A DNA stretch of 64,000 bases, taken from assembly GCA_031400455.1 (NCBI GenBank), contig JANNPX010000019.1, positions 62,001 through 126,000 on the forward strand, in the 5' to 3' direction. A program made the translations under genes and the position numbers. The notes beneath the pieces were generated by a model. That model ran no database searches and was not told the DNA's origin. It was given only the letters and a program-made list of their open reading frames with translations. Of the stretch, positions 18,080-27,022 are shown piece after piece; the first letter of the stretch is position 1, and every line of letters starts with the position of its first letter. Source of the DNA: JANXYW01 sp031400455 (GTDB lineage: Bacteria > Chloroflexota > Dehalococcoidia > DSTF01 > JACRBR01).

Positions 18080-19021
18080 ATGGCCATCGCGTCGCGCGAG
18101 ACCTCCTCCGACGGCCTGTACGCACTCACAGGAAATCGCACGCGCGATCTGGGCGAGATCGTGATTCATGGCCTCCTGTTCGCGTGCGCGTTCGTCTCCG
18201 TGGCGACAACAGCAGCGATCATCTTCGTGCTGCTCCAGGAGACCGTCACGTTCTTCAGGGACGTGTCGATTGTCGAGTACGCCTTCGGCACCAAGTGGTC
18301 GGCGCTGATCGAGCCGCGCTCATTTGGTGTACTCCCGCTCGTGTGGGGCACGATCATCGTCGCCGGTATCGCGGGCATCATCGCCTTACCCGTCGGGCTG
18401 GGCGCCGCCATCTATCTCAGCGAGTACGCGGGCGATCGCGTGCGGAGCATTCTCAAGCCGCTGCTCGAGATCCTGGCGGGAATCCCAACCATCGTGTACG
18501 GATATTTCGCCGTCAACTGGCTGACGCCGCAACTCCAGCGCGTACTTGGCGACCAGGTGGGCTTCTTCAATGCACTGAGCGCCGGCGTGGTCGTGGGCAT
18601 CATGATCATCCCGATGGTGTCGTCGCTCAGCGAGGACGCCATGCACGCCGTTCCGGATAGTCTTCGCGAGGGTGCGTACGGCCTGGGCAGCACGAAGTTC
18701 GACGTGTCGACACGGGTCGTCGTGCCTGCGGCGCTCTCGGGCATAGTGGCATCGTTCATCCTCGCGCTCTCTCGCGCGGTGGGTGAGACGATGGCAGTTG
18801 TGCTCGCGGCGGGTTCCACGCCAAACCTCGGCCTCAACCCACTCGATAGCTTCCAGACTATGACGTCGTTTATCGTCCAGGTTGCGCTGGGCGACGCCGC
18901 CGCCGGCACCATCGAGTATCGGGCGTTGTTCGCGGTCGGCATGACGCTCTTCCTGATGACGCTGCTCATGAACGTGTTCAGCCAGTTCCTGCTGGCCAAG
19001 TTTCGGGATGTCTACCAATGA
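18080..19021 (+). CDS. pstC: phosphate ABC transporter permease PstC
   Basis: One of the two membrane subunits of the high-affinity phosphate importer. About six helices are visible, with the EAA-loop region PDSLREGAYGLGSTKFDVSTRVVVPAA-type segment near residue 195-220 and the ALSRAVGETMAV motif. Length 313 from the ATG at 18080, which has GGAG 7 bases upstream; a TTG six bases earlier is the alternative. Its end overlaps pstA by 4 bases. Confidence 0.95.
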   Translation: MAIASRETSSDGLYALTGNRTRDLGEIVIHGLLFACAFVSVATTAAIIFVLLQETVTFFRDVSIVEYAFGTKWSALIEPRSFGVLPLVWGTIIVAGIAGIIALPVGLGAAIYLSEYAGDRVRSILKPLLEILAGIPTIVYGYFAVNWLTPQLQRVLGDQVGFFNALSAGVVVGIMIIPMVSSLSEDAMHAVPDSLREGAYGLGSTKFDVSTRVVVPAALSGIVASFILALSRAVGETMAVVLAAGSTPNLGLNPLDSFQTMTSFIVQVALGDAAAGTIEYRALFAVGMTLFLMTLLMNVFSQFLLAKFRDVYQ

Positions 19022-19920
19022 GCATCGAAGTGCCGTCACTCGGCACGGGCTCGAACCGCAACACGATGCGGATGTGGGTCGATCGGATCTTCGCCACCGT
19101 TGTCTTTGGCTGCACGATCATCGGGATCCTCGCGCTCGCCGTGCTGATCTATCAGGTGCTGGATGCCGGACTGCTGCGCGTCGACATGGCGTTTCTCACC
19201 GATCTTCCGTCGCGATTCGCCACGAAGGCCGGCTTCAATCCCGCCATCATAGGCAGCATCTGGGTGATCGGACTGACCGGCGTGCTGACGGTGCCTGTGG
19301 GCATCGGCGCCGCCATCTACCTCGAGTTGTACGCGCCGGACAACTGGCTGAGGCGCATCATCCAGATCAACATTGCCAATCTGGCCGGCGTGCCTTCGAT
19401 CATCTACGGCATCCTCGGGCTGGCGTTGTTCGTCCGGTTCATGGACCTGGGCCGATCCGTCGCTGCCGGCGCGCTGACCATGTCGCTGCTGGTGCTACCC
19501 GTGGTGGTGATCGCGTCGCAAGAGGCGTTGCGTGCGGTGCCGACGTCGCTGCGCGACGGGGCGCTGGCGCTCGGCGCCACGCGGTGGCAGACGATCCGGG
19601 GGCAGATACTCCCGGTGGCGTTTCCGGGGATGATGACGGGGGTTATCCTCGCGCTCTCTCGCGCGATGGGTGAGACGGCGCCGCTGATCATGATCGGCGC
19701 GTTCCAGTACGTGCCGTTCACGCCCGGATTCGGGGTCGACTCGCTCGGGTCGGCCTTTACGGTGATGCCGGTACAGATCTATGCGTGGGCGGCCCGGCCC
19801 CAGCAGGACTTCCAGGCGACGGCAGCTGCCGGCATCGTCGTCCTGCTCGTCGTGCTCCTGGCAATGAACTCCGTGGCGATCCTGCTCCGCAATCGATACC
19901 AGAGGAAGGTAAGATGGTAG
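19018..19920 (+). CDS. pstA: phosphate ABC transporter permease PstA
   Basis: Second membrane subunit, forming the channel with PstC. The sequence shows about six helices, VPVGIGAAIYLELYAP, LAGVPSIIYGILGLALF, the EAA-loop PTSLRDGALALGATRWQT and ALSRAMGETAPLIMIGA. Length 300. ATGA overlap with pstC; its own stop overlaps the pstB start. Confidence 0.96.
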   Translation: MSIEVPSLGTGSNRNTMRMWVDRIFATVVFGCTIIGILALAVLIYQVLDAGLLRVDMAFLTDLPSRFATKAGFNPAIIGSIWVIGLTGVLTVPVGIGAAIYLELYAPDNWLRRIIQINIANLAGVPSIIYGILGLALFVRFMDLGRSVAAGALTMSLLVLPVVVIASQEALRAVPTSLRDGALALGATRWQTIRGQILPVAFPGMMTGVILALSRAMGETAPLIMIGAFQYVPFTPGFGVDSLGSAFTVMPVQIYAWAARPQQDFQATAAAGIVVLLVVLLAMNSVAILLRNRYQRKVRW

Positions 19921-20768
19921 TCGAGTACCGCAAAGAGCGAGAGATGGAGCCCGCACTGACCTCCCCGGCGCATCCGACTGGCGAACTCATCGAACAGCCC
20001 GACGGCGTGACGGTCATCGACGTCCGGGGGCTGAGCGCCTATTACGGTCAGTTTCGCGCGCTCGACAATGTCTCGTTCCGCATCCCGGAGCGGAAGATCA
20101 CGGCGCTCATCGGCCCATCGGGTTGTGGGAAGACAACGCTCCTCCGGTGCATGAACCGGATGAACGATCTCGTCAGCAGCTTTCACATCGAAGGTGCGCT
20201 CGAGTATCGCGGCCAGGATCTGTACGCGAAGGACGTCGATGTGGTCGAGGTCCGCCGGCGCATCGGCATGGTGTTTCAGAAGCCGAACCCGTTTCCCAAG
20301 TCGATCTTCGAGAACATCGCGTTCGGGCCCAAGGTGAACGGCATCAAGGGCAACATGTCCGAGATTGTCGAATCGTCCTTGCGGGCGGCGGCGCTCTGGG
20401 ACGATGTGAAGGACAAGCTCAACCAGAGCGGCCTCGCTCTCTCGGGCGGGCAGCAACAGCGCTTGTGCATCGCGCGCGCGCTCGCGGTCCGGCCCGACGT
20501 GATCTTGATGGACGAACCGTGCAGCGCACTAGATCCGATAGCCACGCTGAAGATCGAAGACCTCATGCGTGAACTCGCGCAGCAGTACACCATTGTGATC
20601 GTGACGCACAACATGCAGCAGGCAGCCCGCGTGGCGGACTACACGGCTTTCCTGATGATGCGGCCGGATCGCGCCGGCGAGCTGGTCGAGTATCGCAATA
20701 CTGATGCTATCTTCACGTCACCGAAGGACAAACGTACGGAAGACTACATCACGGGCCGCATCGGCTAG
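19914..20768 (+). CDS. pstB: phosphate ABC transporter ATP-binding protein PstB
   Basis: ATPase that powers phosphate import. Walker A is GPSGCGKTTLLRCMNRMNDL, the PstB-typical Q-loop segment is MVFQKPNPFPKSIFENIAFGP, the signature is LSGGQQQRLCIARALA and Walker B is VILMDEPCSALDP, followed by VTHNMQQAARVADYTAF. Length 284 from the ATG at 19914 (GAGGAAGG upstream); this gives a 30-residue tail before the ABC core, slightly longer than usual, and a second ATG at 19944 is possible. Confidence 0.97.
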   Translation: MVVEYRKEREMEPALTSPAHPTGELIEQPDGVTVIDVRGLSAYYGQFRALDNVSFRIPERKITALIGPSGCGKTTLLRCMNRMNDLVSSFHIEGALEYRGQDLYAKDVDVVEVRRRIGMVFQKPNPFPKSIFENIAFGPKVNGIKGNMSEIVESSLRAAALWDDVKDKLNQSGLALSGGQQQRLCIARALAVRPDVILMDEPCSALDPIATLKIEDLMRELAQQYTIVIVTHNMQQAARVADYTAFLMMRPDRAGELVEYRNTDAIFTSPKDKRTEDYITGRIG

Positions 20769-20780
20769 AAGGGTCGTCGC

Positions 20781-21446
20781 ATGACGAGAGACCTGTTCGA
20801 CAAGAAACTCCGCGAGTTGCAGGACGACGTGCTGATCATGGGCAGCATGGTGGAGAAAGCTGTCCAGCGCTCAATGGAGGCGTTGCGGACACGCGATGTG
20901 GAACGATCTAACGCGGTCATCCGCGAGGATCAGGCGATCAACGCCAAGCGCTATGAGCTGGAAGAGAAGTGCATCCACACGATCGCGCTGCAGCAGCCGA
21001 TGGCCGCCGACCTCCGCGTGCTGGTGGCGGTGCTCTTCATCGCTACCGAGCTGGAGCGCATGGCAGATCACGCTGAGGGCATCGCCCGCATCAACCTCAT
21101 GTTGGGCGATGAGCCGCTGCCTCCGATCCTCGCCGACATCAGCGAGATGGCTGATAGAGCCGCCGATATGTTGCGTCGTGCCCTGACGGCGTTCGTAGAT
21201 CGTGACGATCGCTCTGCCCGGCTGATCTGCGACGAGGACGACCAGATCGACACGCTCTACGACCAATCGTACGCGGCGCTGATCCAGGAGATGATCAGCC
21301 GGCCGGGGGACGTGCAGCGGCTGACGTATTTGATCTGGACGTGCCACAACTTGGAGCGTATCGCCGACCGCGTGACGAACATCTGCGAGCGCGTGATCTT
21401 TATGGTCACCGGGGAGCTAGAGGAGATCAACGTCTCCCGCTACTAG
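20781..21446 (+). CDS. phoU: phosphate signalling protein PhoU
   Basis: Two repeated three-helix bundles that link the Pst transporter to the sensor kinase and keep the regulon off when phosphate is plentiful. Each repeat carries the family's acidic metal-binding pattern (for example ATELERMADHAEGIARI and CHNLERIADRVTNICERV). Length 221, typical. It lies 12 bases after pstB, in the usual order. Confidence 0.97.
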   Translation: MTRDLFDKKLRELQDDVLIMGSMVEKAVQRSMEALRTRDVERSNAVIREDQAINAKRYELEEKCIHTIALQQPMAADLRVLVAVLFIATELERMADHAEGIARINLMLGDEPLPPILADISEMADRAADMLRRALTAFVDRDDRSARLICDEDDQIDTLYDQSYAALIQEMISRPGDVQRLTYLIWTCHNLERIADRVTNICERVIFMVTGELEEINVSRY

Positions 21447-21469
21447 TCGAGGTTCGAACAAGGAGCCGC

Positions 21470-22174
21470 ATGACCAGTGAGCCAGTTGTGGGCGCACGGA
21501 CCGTACTGGTCGTCGAGGACGAACCGAGCCTGGCATCCACGCTTTCCTACAATCTCCGCAAGAACGGCTTCAACGTTACGACCGAGGCCGATGGCCTCGC
21601 CGGCCTGAACGCCGCGCGCCGTGAACACCCCGACGTCATCGTGCTGGATCTGATGCTGCCAAAGATGGACGGGCTCGAGGTCTGCCGCCGCCTTCGGGCG
21701 GAGTCCGACGTGCCGATCCTGATGCTCACCGCGAAGAGCGAGGAGATGGACAAGGTGATCGGCCTGGAACTGGGCGCCGACGACTATCTCACTAAGCCTT
21801 TCAGCATGCGCGAACTGATGGCGCGCGTGAAGGCGCTGCTGCGCCGCTCCGGAACACGCGAAGACGCTGATGTTTCGCGCATCGTCGCCGGTGAGTTGGA
21901 GCTTGATGACCGCGGGCGCACGGTCAAGCGTGCAGGCCGCGAGGTGATTCTGAAGCCGAAGGAGTTTGACCTGCTCTTCTTTCTTGCGAAGAATGCCGGC
22001 CAGGTGTTCACCCGCGAGCAGGTGCTGGAGCATGTATGGGCGTACGACTTCTTCGGCGGCAGCCGCACCGTCGATGTCCACATACGCTGGCTGCGCGAGA
22101 AACTCGAAGACGTACCGTCGCGCCCCCGCCACCTGCTGACGATCCGCGGCGTGGGGTACAAGTTTGTCCGGTAG
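21470..22174 (+). CDS. PhoB/PhoP-type response regulator
   Basis: OmpR-family regulator with an N-terminal receiver (acidic pair VVEDEP, phospho-acceptor Asp in VIVLDLMLPKMDG near residue 60, Thr in MLTAKS, Lys in YLTKPFSM) and a C-terminal winged helix (LKPKEFDLLFFLAKNAGQVFTREQ, SRTVDVHIRWLREKLED, IRGVGYKFV). Length 234. It sits directly downstream of phoU and overlaps the kinase gene, so it is very likely the regulator of this phosphate operon and the protein that would bind the repeats before pstS. Confidence 0.93.
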   Translation: MTSEPVVGARTVLVVEDEPSLASTLSYNLRKNGFNVTTEADGLAGLNAARREHPDVIVLDLMLPKMDGLEVCRRLRAESDVPILMLTAKSEEMDKVIGLELGADDYLTKPFSMRELMARVKALLRRSGTREDADVSRIVAGELELDDRGRTVKRAGREVILKPKEFDLLFFLAKNAGQVFTREQVLEHVWAYDFFGGSRTVDVHIRWLREKLEDVPSRPRHLLTIRGVGYKFVR

Positions 22175-23522
22175 CGCCGCCGTTCCGCACGGGATCATCG
22201 TCCGGGCGGTCGCGCTCTACATCGCCGTCGTGGGCGTCGCCATGCTCGTCGTGCGGATCGGAGGCGGCGGGGCCGGGCGGTCGTGGATTGCGTTCGGCGT
22301 CGGCACGGCCGGCGTGACTCTGATCACCCTCCTGCTGTTGCTTCCGCGCCTCAACCAGCTGCGCGAGGCGACGCGCGTCGCCGAGGCGCTCGCTGCGGGT
22401 AACTTCGATGCCCGGGTCGCCGTAGCTGACGGCGAGTTCGCGGCGCTGGCGTCCGCTCTGAACGCCGCCAGCGCATACATTGACCACACCTTCGCCACGT
22501 TGCGGCAGGAACGAGCCCAACTCGAAGCGCTTCTGAACGCCAGCAGCGACGCCACGGTCGCCATCGACCGCGAGGGTGCCGTCGTCTACGTCAACGACGC
22601 GGCGAAGCACATGTTCACGGGAGCGGGGGATCGGGGTCTTGGGCGGCCGTTTATCGAAGTCGTGCGTGATTACGACCTCAACGATCTGCTTGTCGCTGCT
22701 GCGCAGCGCGGTGAGCGCAGCGTGCGTGTCGTCGCGTATGGGCAGGCGCAGCGCTGGCTCCAGGCTACGGCGGTTCCTATCGATGATGCGGGTACCTGGG
22801 CGGCGCTGGCCGTGTTCCACGATCTCACCGAGGTGCGCCGGCTCGAGGGCATGCGGCGCGACTTCATCAGCAACGTCTCGCACGAGCTGCGGACGCCCCT
22901 GTCGGGCATTCGCGCGGCCGCCGAGACGCTGCAGGAAGGAGCGATCGATGACCGGCCCGCGGCGATCGAGTTCATGGGGCACATCCAGCGCGAGGTCGAC
23001 CGTATGACGCAGCTCGTGGAAGAGCTGCTGGAGCTTTCGCGCATTGAGTCCGGCGCGGCGCCACTGCACTTCGCGAACCTCGATGCATCCACGCTGGTCA
23101 CGGACAGCGTGAAGCGATTCGCGCGCCAGGCGGTGCGCGCGGGCCTCACGCTGAGCGCGCATACCCCCGACGGGCCACTCCCGATCATCGGCGATGGTGA
23201 ACGGCTGGAGCGGGCGCTGGGCAACCTTATCGCGAACGCCCTGAAGTTCACGCCGCGCGGAGGAGCGATCACGGTCACGGCGGCAGCAGATGACGCGGAG
23301 GTCGTGATCGGCGTGACGGACACAGGCATCGGCATCGAACCCGACCAGCGCGCCCGAGTCTTCGAGCGCTTCTACAAGGCCGACCGTGGCCGGGGCGACG
23401 GCGGCACCGGGCTCGGCCTCGCCATCGTCAAGCACATCGTGCTCGCTCACGAGGGCAACGTTTCGGTCGAAAGCCGGCCGGGTCACGGCTCGACGTTCAC
23501 CATGCGTCTTCCGCGCCGCTAG
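22164..23522 (+). CDS. phoR: PhoR-type sensor histidine kinase
   Basis: Phosphate-regulon sensor. Two N-terminal helices with almost no loop between them (about 11-30 and 38-58) anchor it, so it probably does not sense an external ligand itself, as known for PhoR. A HAMP-like linker and a PAS domain (about 115-225) follow, then the H-box VSHELRTPLSGIRAAAETL, the N-box NLIANALKFTP, DTGIGIEPDQRARVFERFY and GTGLGLAIVKHI. Length 452. The start is taken as TTG at 22164, overlapping the regulator gene by 11 bases; a later start is possible. Confidence 0.92.
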   Translation: MSGSAAVPHGIIVRAVALYIAVVGVAMLVVRIGGGGAGRSWIAFGVGTAGVTLITLLLLLPRLNQLREATRVAEALAAGNFDARVAVADGEFAALASALNAASAYIDHTFATLRQERAQLEALLNASSDATVAIDREGAVVYVNDAAKHMFTGAGDRGLGRPFIEVVRDYDLNDLLVAAAQRGERSVRVVAYGQAQRWLQATAVPIDDAGTWAALAVFHDLTEVRRLEGMRRDFISNVSHELRTPLSGIRAAAETLQEGAIDDRPAAIEFMGHIQREVDRMTQLVEELLELSRIESGAAPLHFANLDASTLVTDSVKRFARQAVRAGLTLSAHTPDGPLPIIGDGERLERALGNLIANALKFTPRGGAITVTAAADDAEVVIGVTDTGIGIEPDQRARVFERFYKADRGRGDGGTGLGLAIVKHIVLAHEGNVSVESRPGHGSTFTMRLPRR

Positions 23523-23531
23523 CAGCAGGCG

Positions 23532-23792
23532 CTAACCATCGAGCGCCGACCGCACTTCATTCGGCGTCATGCCGTCGACATCGATCGTCTTTCCGCGGGA
23601 CGTCGCGCCTGATGCCAGCGTGACCCGCGACGCTGGCAGCCCCAGAGCCTTCGCCAGCAATCGTACGAGCGCATCATTCGCCTTTCCGTCGACCGGAGCC
23701 ACCGAGACGCGCACGCGCAGTACGTCGCCGTCCCAGCCATCGATGGCGTCGCGGCCGCCGCGCGGCGTGAGGCGCACGTGGATCCGGGCCAC
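23532..23792 (-). CDS. DUF167 (YggU) family protein
   Basis: Small protein of a universally scattered but poorly understood family. Core motifs are VRLTPRGGRDAIDGW, VSVAPVDGKANDALVRLLAKALG and VTLASGATSRGKTIDV. Taken here as starting at GTG 23792, sharing bases with the stop of the acetyltransferase gene (TAGTG) and with GGAAAG just upstream; an ATG at 23807 would add five residues. Length 86. Convergent with phoR (10 bases apart). Confidence 0.85.
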   Translation of the reverse strand: MARIHVRLTPRGGRDAIDGWDGDVLRVRVSVAPVDGKANDALVRLLAKALGLPASRVTLASGATSRGKTIDVDGMTPNEVRSALDG

Positions 23793-24271
23793 TAGGCTTT
23801 CCGCCACATCGTATGCACGTCGGGGATCAGTTCGTGATTCTGCGAAACGAACTGATACTGCCAGCTCAGGCGAGGCGCGGCCTTCCAGTCCGCAAATGTC
23901 ACTTCGACGAACCCGTAGCGGGCCCAGAACGGGAGCGCATCACCCGTGAACAAGTAGAAGTCTGTCGCCTCCGCTGCACGGCCAGCCGCCATGAGCAGCT
24001 CAGCGATGTTGCCGCCCAAGCCCAAGCCGCGCACCGCCTCGTCAACGACCACACTGCGGATCACGCCGCAATCGCCATACATCTCGATACCGCCACAGGC
24101 GATCAGCCGCCCATCCTGTTCCGCGGCAAAGAACCCGTCGAGGTACTCCTCGATGAACAGTGGCGGCAGGTGCGCACCGGCGATCAACTCGGCCATGCGT
24201 GGCACGTCTTCGGCGCGGGCAGGGCGAAAGTCCACGCTGTTGTCGAGACTCGTATTGGCCATATCCGACAT
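23792..24271 (-). CDS. GNAT acetyltransferase, ArgA-like
   Basis: Acetyl-CoA-dependent acetyltransferase fold of 159 residues. The acetyl-CoA loop is VRGLGLGGNIAELLMAAGRA (pattern R-x-x-G-x-G), followed by ALPFWARYGFVEVTF, and the body (GGIEMYGDCGVIRSVVVDEAVRG) resembles short ArgA/NAT proteins that acetylate amino acids. The first 12 residues may be dispensable (second ATG at residue 4). It overlaps the DUF167 gene. Substrate unknown. Confidence 0.82.
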   Translation of the reverse strand: MSDMANTSLDNSVDFRPARAEDVPRMAELIAGAHLPPLFIEEYLDGFFAAEQDGRLIACGGIEMYGDCGVIRSVVVDEAVRGLGLGGNIAELLMAAGRAAEATDFYLFTGDALPFWARYGFVEVTFADWKAAPRLSWQYQFVSQNHELIPDVHTMWRKA

Positions 24272-24401
24272 TCTTGGTCACTGGCACCGAGCTAGCAGTC
24301 TTGGAAGTGTACGACGCTGATTGCACATACCGCTCGCAACGTTATTGTTGCTCGAGCAGCGTTCGATTCCGGCTACGAACCCAAGCTGACAGGAGCCCAA
24401 T

Positions 24402-25421
24402 GTGAAAGTCGAAACCATGGTCAGCCTCGATCTTCGCCATTCGGGCGAGACCGCGAAACGCGCGGAGGCACTCGGATACGATGGGGTGCTGACGCCGGAG
24501 ACCGGTCATGACCCGTTCTTCCCGCTGGTCCTCGCCGGAGAGCACACATCGAACATCACACTCGGAACAGCAGTTGCGATTTGTTTCCCTCGCAGTCCGA
24601 TGGTTACGGCGCAGATGGCGTGGGACCTGCAGAAGTTCACGAACGGGCGCTTCCTGCTCGGGCTTGGGACGCAAGTAAAGAGCCACAACATCCGCCGCTA
24701 CGGGACGCCGTGGGATGCGGCGCCCGGTCCACGCCTGCGCGAATACATCATGATGGTGCGTGCGATCTGGGATAGCTGGCAGAACGGCTCAAAGGCCGAG
24801 TTCAAGGGCGAGCACTACGAGTACACGCTGATGACGCCGGTCTTCAATCCCGGACCGATCGAGCACCCGAACATCCCTATCTACATCTCCGCCGTCAACC
24901 CGTACAACTGCCGGCTCGCCGGCGAGTTGTGCGACGGCTTGCGCCTGCACGGCTTCAACACGCCGAAGTACCTGCACGAGGTGATCATGCCGCAGGTTGA
25001 AGCCGGCGCGAAGAAGGCCGGACGATCCGTGAAGGACGTTGATATTGCCGGACTCGGCTTCATCATCACCGGGCGTAACAGCGCCGAGTTGACGAAGAAC
25101 GCCGCGCCTGTCCGCCGCCAGATCTCGTTCTACGCGTCGACGCCGGGCTACCGTGCCGTCATGGATATCCACGGCTGGGGCGATGTGTTCGAGCGGCTGT
25201 TCGAGATGTCGAAGCGCGGCGAATGGGCCGCTATGTCCGAGATGATCACGGATGACATGCTCGAGGAGTTCTGCACGATCGGTACGTACGACGAGTTGGT
25301 TCCGAAGCTGCTCAAGCACTACGGCGGTGTCACGACGCGCGCCGCCTTCGGGATCCCGGCCGCGACCCCGGAAGACGAGGCGATGCTGAAGTCGATGATC
25401 ACACAACTGCAATCAGCTTAG
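24402..25421 (+). CDS. LLM-class F420-dependent oxidoreductase (predicted)
   Basis: Luciferase-like (beta/alpha)8 barrel of 339 residues. Signatures include ETAKRAEALGYDGVLTPETGHDPF at the N-terminus, ITLGTAVAICFPRSPM, GRFLLGLGTQVKSH and the C-terminal EEFCTIGTYDEL...KHYGGVTTR. This subgroup usually uses coenzyme F420 rather than FMN; substrate unknown. Starts at GTG after CAGGAG. Single gene. Confidence 0.87.
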   Translation: MKVETMVSLDLRHSGETAKRAEALGYDGVLTPETGHDPFFPLVLAGEHTSNITLGTAVAICFPRSPMVTAQMAWDLQKFTNGRFLLGLGTQVKSHNIRRYGTPWDAAPGPRLREYIMMVRAIWDSWQNGSKAEFKGEHYEYTLMTPVFNPGPIEHPNIPIYISAVNPYNCRLAGELCDGLRLHGFNTPKYLHEVIMPQVEAGAKKAGRSVKDVDIAGLGFIITGRNSAELTKNAAPVRRQISFYASTPGYRAVMDIHGWGDVFERLFEMSKRGEWAAMSEMITDDMLEEFCTIGTYDELVPKLLKHYGGVTTRAAFGIPAATPEDEAMLKSMITQLQSA

Positions 25422-25498
25422 GACGGCTGGTCGCGTGACCATCGACTATGATGAGCGGGTTCGACTCCGTGACAATTCTGCGCGCTAGAGGTGTGCTG

Positions 25499-26281
25499 AT
25501 GCCCCGATTCCGGCGAATCCTGCTGACACTCCCGGCCCTCATTGCGATCGTTGCCCTCGCGGCATGCGGCGGAGGGAGCAGCGACGACAAGACGCCACCG
25601 ACTGGCGACCGGCCGACGCAGGCGGCGGGAGCAACCCGCGTGCCGGGCGCGACCGAACCGACGGGTACCGATGAAGGAACGATCGATCCGGAACTGCAGG
25701 CGGTCCAGGATAGGGCCAAGATCAGCACATTCAATGCGACGTATCGGACCACCGGTTCCGCTGCCGATGACTCAGGTTCCGGTACGCTCACGATCGTGAA
25801 GGACGGCTCCGCTCGTTTGCGCTGGACGACGATAGCTGCGACCGACGGCAAGGACGTCTCGACGGTCTTCATCGAGACACCCGACCTCTCCGTGACGTGC
25901 CTGAGCGAAGCCGGCGATCTCGCCCTGGTGCTGGGCGTGGATCCGGGACAGGGCCTCTGCGTGAGTAATGCGCCCGCGGATGGAGAATCGGGTGGCAGCT
26001 TGCGGGATTTCTTCGGTGGCATCGACGACCTGGACGTGACTCTTCTGGAAAAGAGCAAGCGGAGAATCGCTGGACGCGAAGGCACGTGTTACCGAACCCA
26101 GGACAACGCCGGAGGACAGGTTCGCACTGTGTGCTTCACGGATGAAGGAATCCTGCTCCACAACAGTACCGAGGGCGACGATGCGTTCGAGATGGAGGCC
26201 CAGACCGTTTCCTCCAGCGTGAGCGATTCGGACTTTGAGCTGCCGTACGAACTCAAGGAGTTACCCAACCTCGGCGGCTAA
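25499..26281 (+). CDS. putative lipoprotein, LppX/LolA-like possible
   Basis: The ATG at 25499 (AGAGGTG upstream) gives a signal MPRFRRILLTLPALIAIVALAAC with lipobox ALAAC, then a Gly/Ser/Asp/Thr-rich tether to about residue 60. The 200-residue mature part begins FNATYRTTGSAADDSGSGTLTIVKDG, reads as beta-strands, and has four Cys (TCLSE, GLCVS, TCYRT, TVCFT) that could form two disulfides. The pattern is reminiscent of LolA/LppX half-barrels that carry lipids, but I cannot confirm the family. Confidence 0.65.
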   Translation: MPRFRRILLTLPALIAIVALAACGGGSSDDKTPPTGDRPTQAAGATRVPGATEPTGTDEGTIDPELQAVQDRAKISTFNATYRTTGSAADDSGSGTLTIVKDGSARLRWTTIAATDGKDVSTVFIETPDLSVTCLSEAGDLALVLGVDPGQGLCVSNAPADGESGGSLRDFFGGIDDLDVTLLEKSKRRIAGREGTCYRTQDNAGGQVRTVCFTDEGILLHNSTEGDDAFEMEAQTVSSSVSDSDFELPYELKELPNLGG

Positions 26282-26296
26282 GCAGCGGGGCCTGCG

Positions 26297-26308
26297 TATA
26301 ATGCTGCG
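26297..26308 (+). promoter_or_regulatory. consensus -10 (TATAAT) for a leaderless start
   Basis: TATAAT at 26297-26302, six bases (GCTGCG), then ATG at 26309. Transcription should start at the A of that ATG. Confidence 0.6.
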
Positions 26309-26383
26309 ATGCACAGCAACCCCGCCCCGGCCACACGGCGTGCTTCGTACCGTGCGCTCGAATCACGAGCGCTCCGCACGTGA
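26309..26383 (+). CDS. short upstream ORF, 24 codons
   Basis: Reads MHSNPAPATRRASYRALESR and four more residues, then TGA. Its ATG sits at the predicted transcription start of a consensus TATAAT box, and its stop overlaps the GTG of the next gene by 4 bases (GTGA). It contains a stable hairpin (GCGCTCG/CGAGCGC, 26354-26372). It is either a leader peptide coupled to the next gene or the true N-terminus of that gene split by a one-base frameshift. Arg-rich content would suit a cytoplasmic N-tail before a membrane helix. Confidence 0.4.
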   Translation: MHSNPAPATRRASYRALESRALRT

Positions 26384-27021
26384 TTAGCTCACGGGTCGGG
26401 GCGTCTATCGCCGTCGTGCTGGCGATCGCCGCATTGGCGTTCGCGCTCGTCGCGTTCATGTCGACCATCCGTGATGATAGCCAGCCGACCGGCCGCCTCG
26501 TGCAGTCACGTCTGACGAAGGAATACACGGGCCAGCCCGTGCTCTTTCCGCTCGATGAGTTCTTTGTAGGCCGTGATAACGATGGTCGGATCCGCGCGTT
26601 CTATCTGTACCCGCCGGGTTACTTTGGCCACGTGCGCGGCTGTAAGATCGTCTGGGATAACGCCGCCGTGATCGATACGGAGAAGGGCACGTTCGGCCCG
26701 GGGCTGTTCGTCGAACCGTGCAGCGGCGCGCGCTTCAATCGTGATGGCGAACTGATCTATGCGCCGGCGGATCGCGGGCTCGACTACTTTGCTACGCAGG
26801 CGGGTGTCGAAGGCGTCATCGTGGATACTCGCAAACTGTATTGCGGTGACAACTACGTCCCGATTCCGACGAACACGCCCGCATCGGCGACCGCGACCGT
26901 GTGGGCAGCCACCGCCGCTGTCGAACGCCTGACCGCTACGCCTGCGCCTCCGACACCCACGTACGAAGGCACACCGCCGCCACGCACCTGCGACCGTGTG
27001 TCGCCTGACAGCTTGCCGTAA
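26380..27021 (+). CDS. membrane-anchored protein with degenerate Rieske-like region
   Basis: One N-terminal helix (about 8-28) and an outer domain. The stretch PLDEFFVGRDNDGRIRAFYLYPPGYFGHVRGCKIVWDN with the later GLFVEPCSGARFNRDGELIYAPADRGLDYF has the layout of a Rieske Fe-S protein, but the C-x-H and C-x-x-H cluster ligands are not all present (GC, PCSG), so a cluster is unlikely. The C-terminal 45 residues form a Thr/Pro/Ala-rich spacer (TNTPASATATV). Starts at GTG without Shine-Dalgarno, overlapping a short upstream ORF. Length 213. Function unknown. Confidence 0.6.
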   Translation: MISSRVGASIAVVLAIAALAFALVAFMSTIRDDSQPTGRLVQSRLTKEYTGQPVLFPLDEFFVGRDNDGRIRAFYLYPPGYFGHVRGCKIVWDNAAVIDTEKGTFGPGLFVEPCSGARFNRDGELIYAPADRGLDYFATQAGVEGVIVDTRKLYCGDNYVPIPTNTPASATATVWAATAAVERLTATPAPPTPTYEGTPPPRTCDRVSPDSLP

Positions 27022-27022
27022 A

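Noticed and set aside
22008..23486. 492-codon frame opposite the sensor kinase gene
   Set aside because: Arg/Asp-rich with no recognisable domain; the kinase motifs are complete on the other strand.
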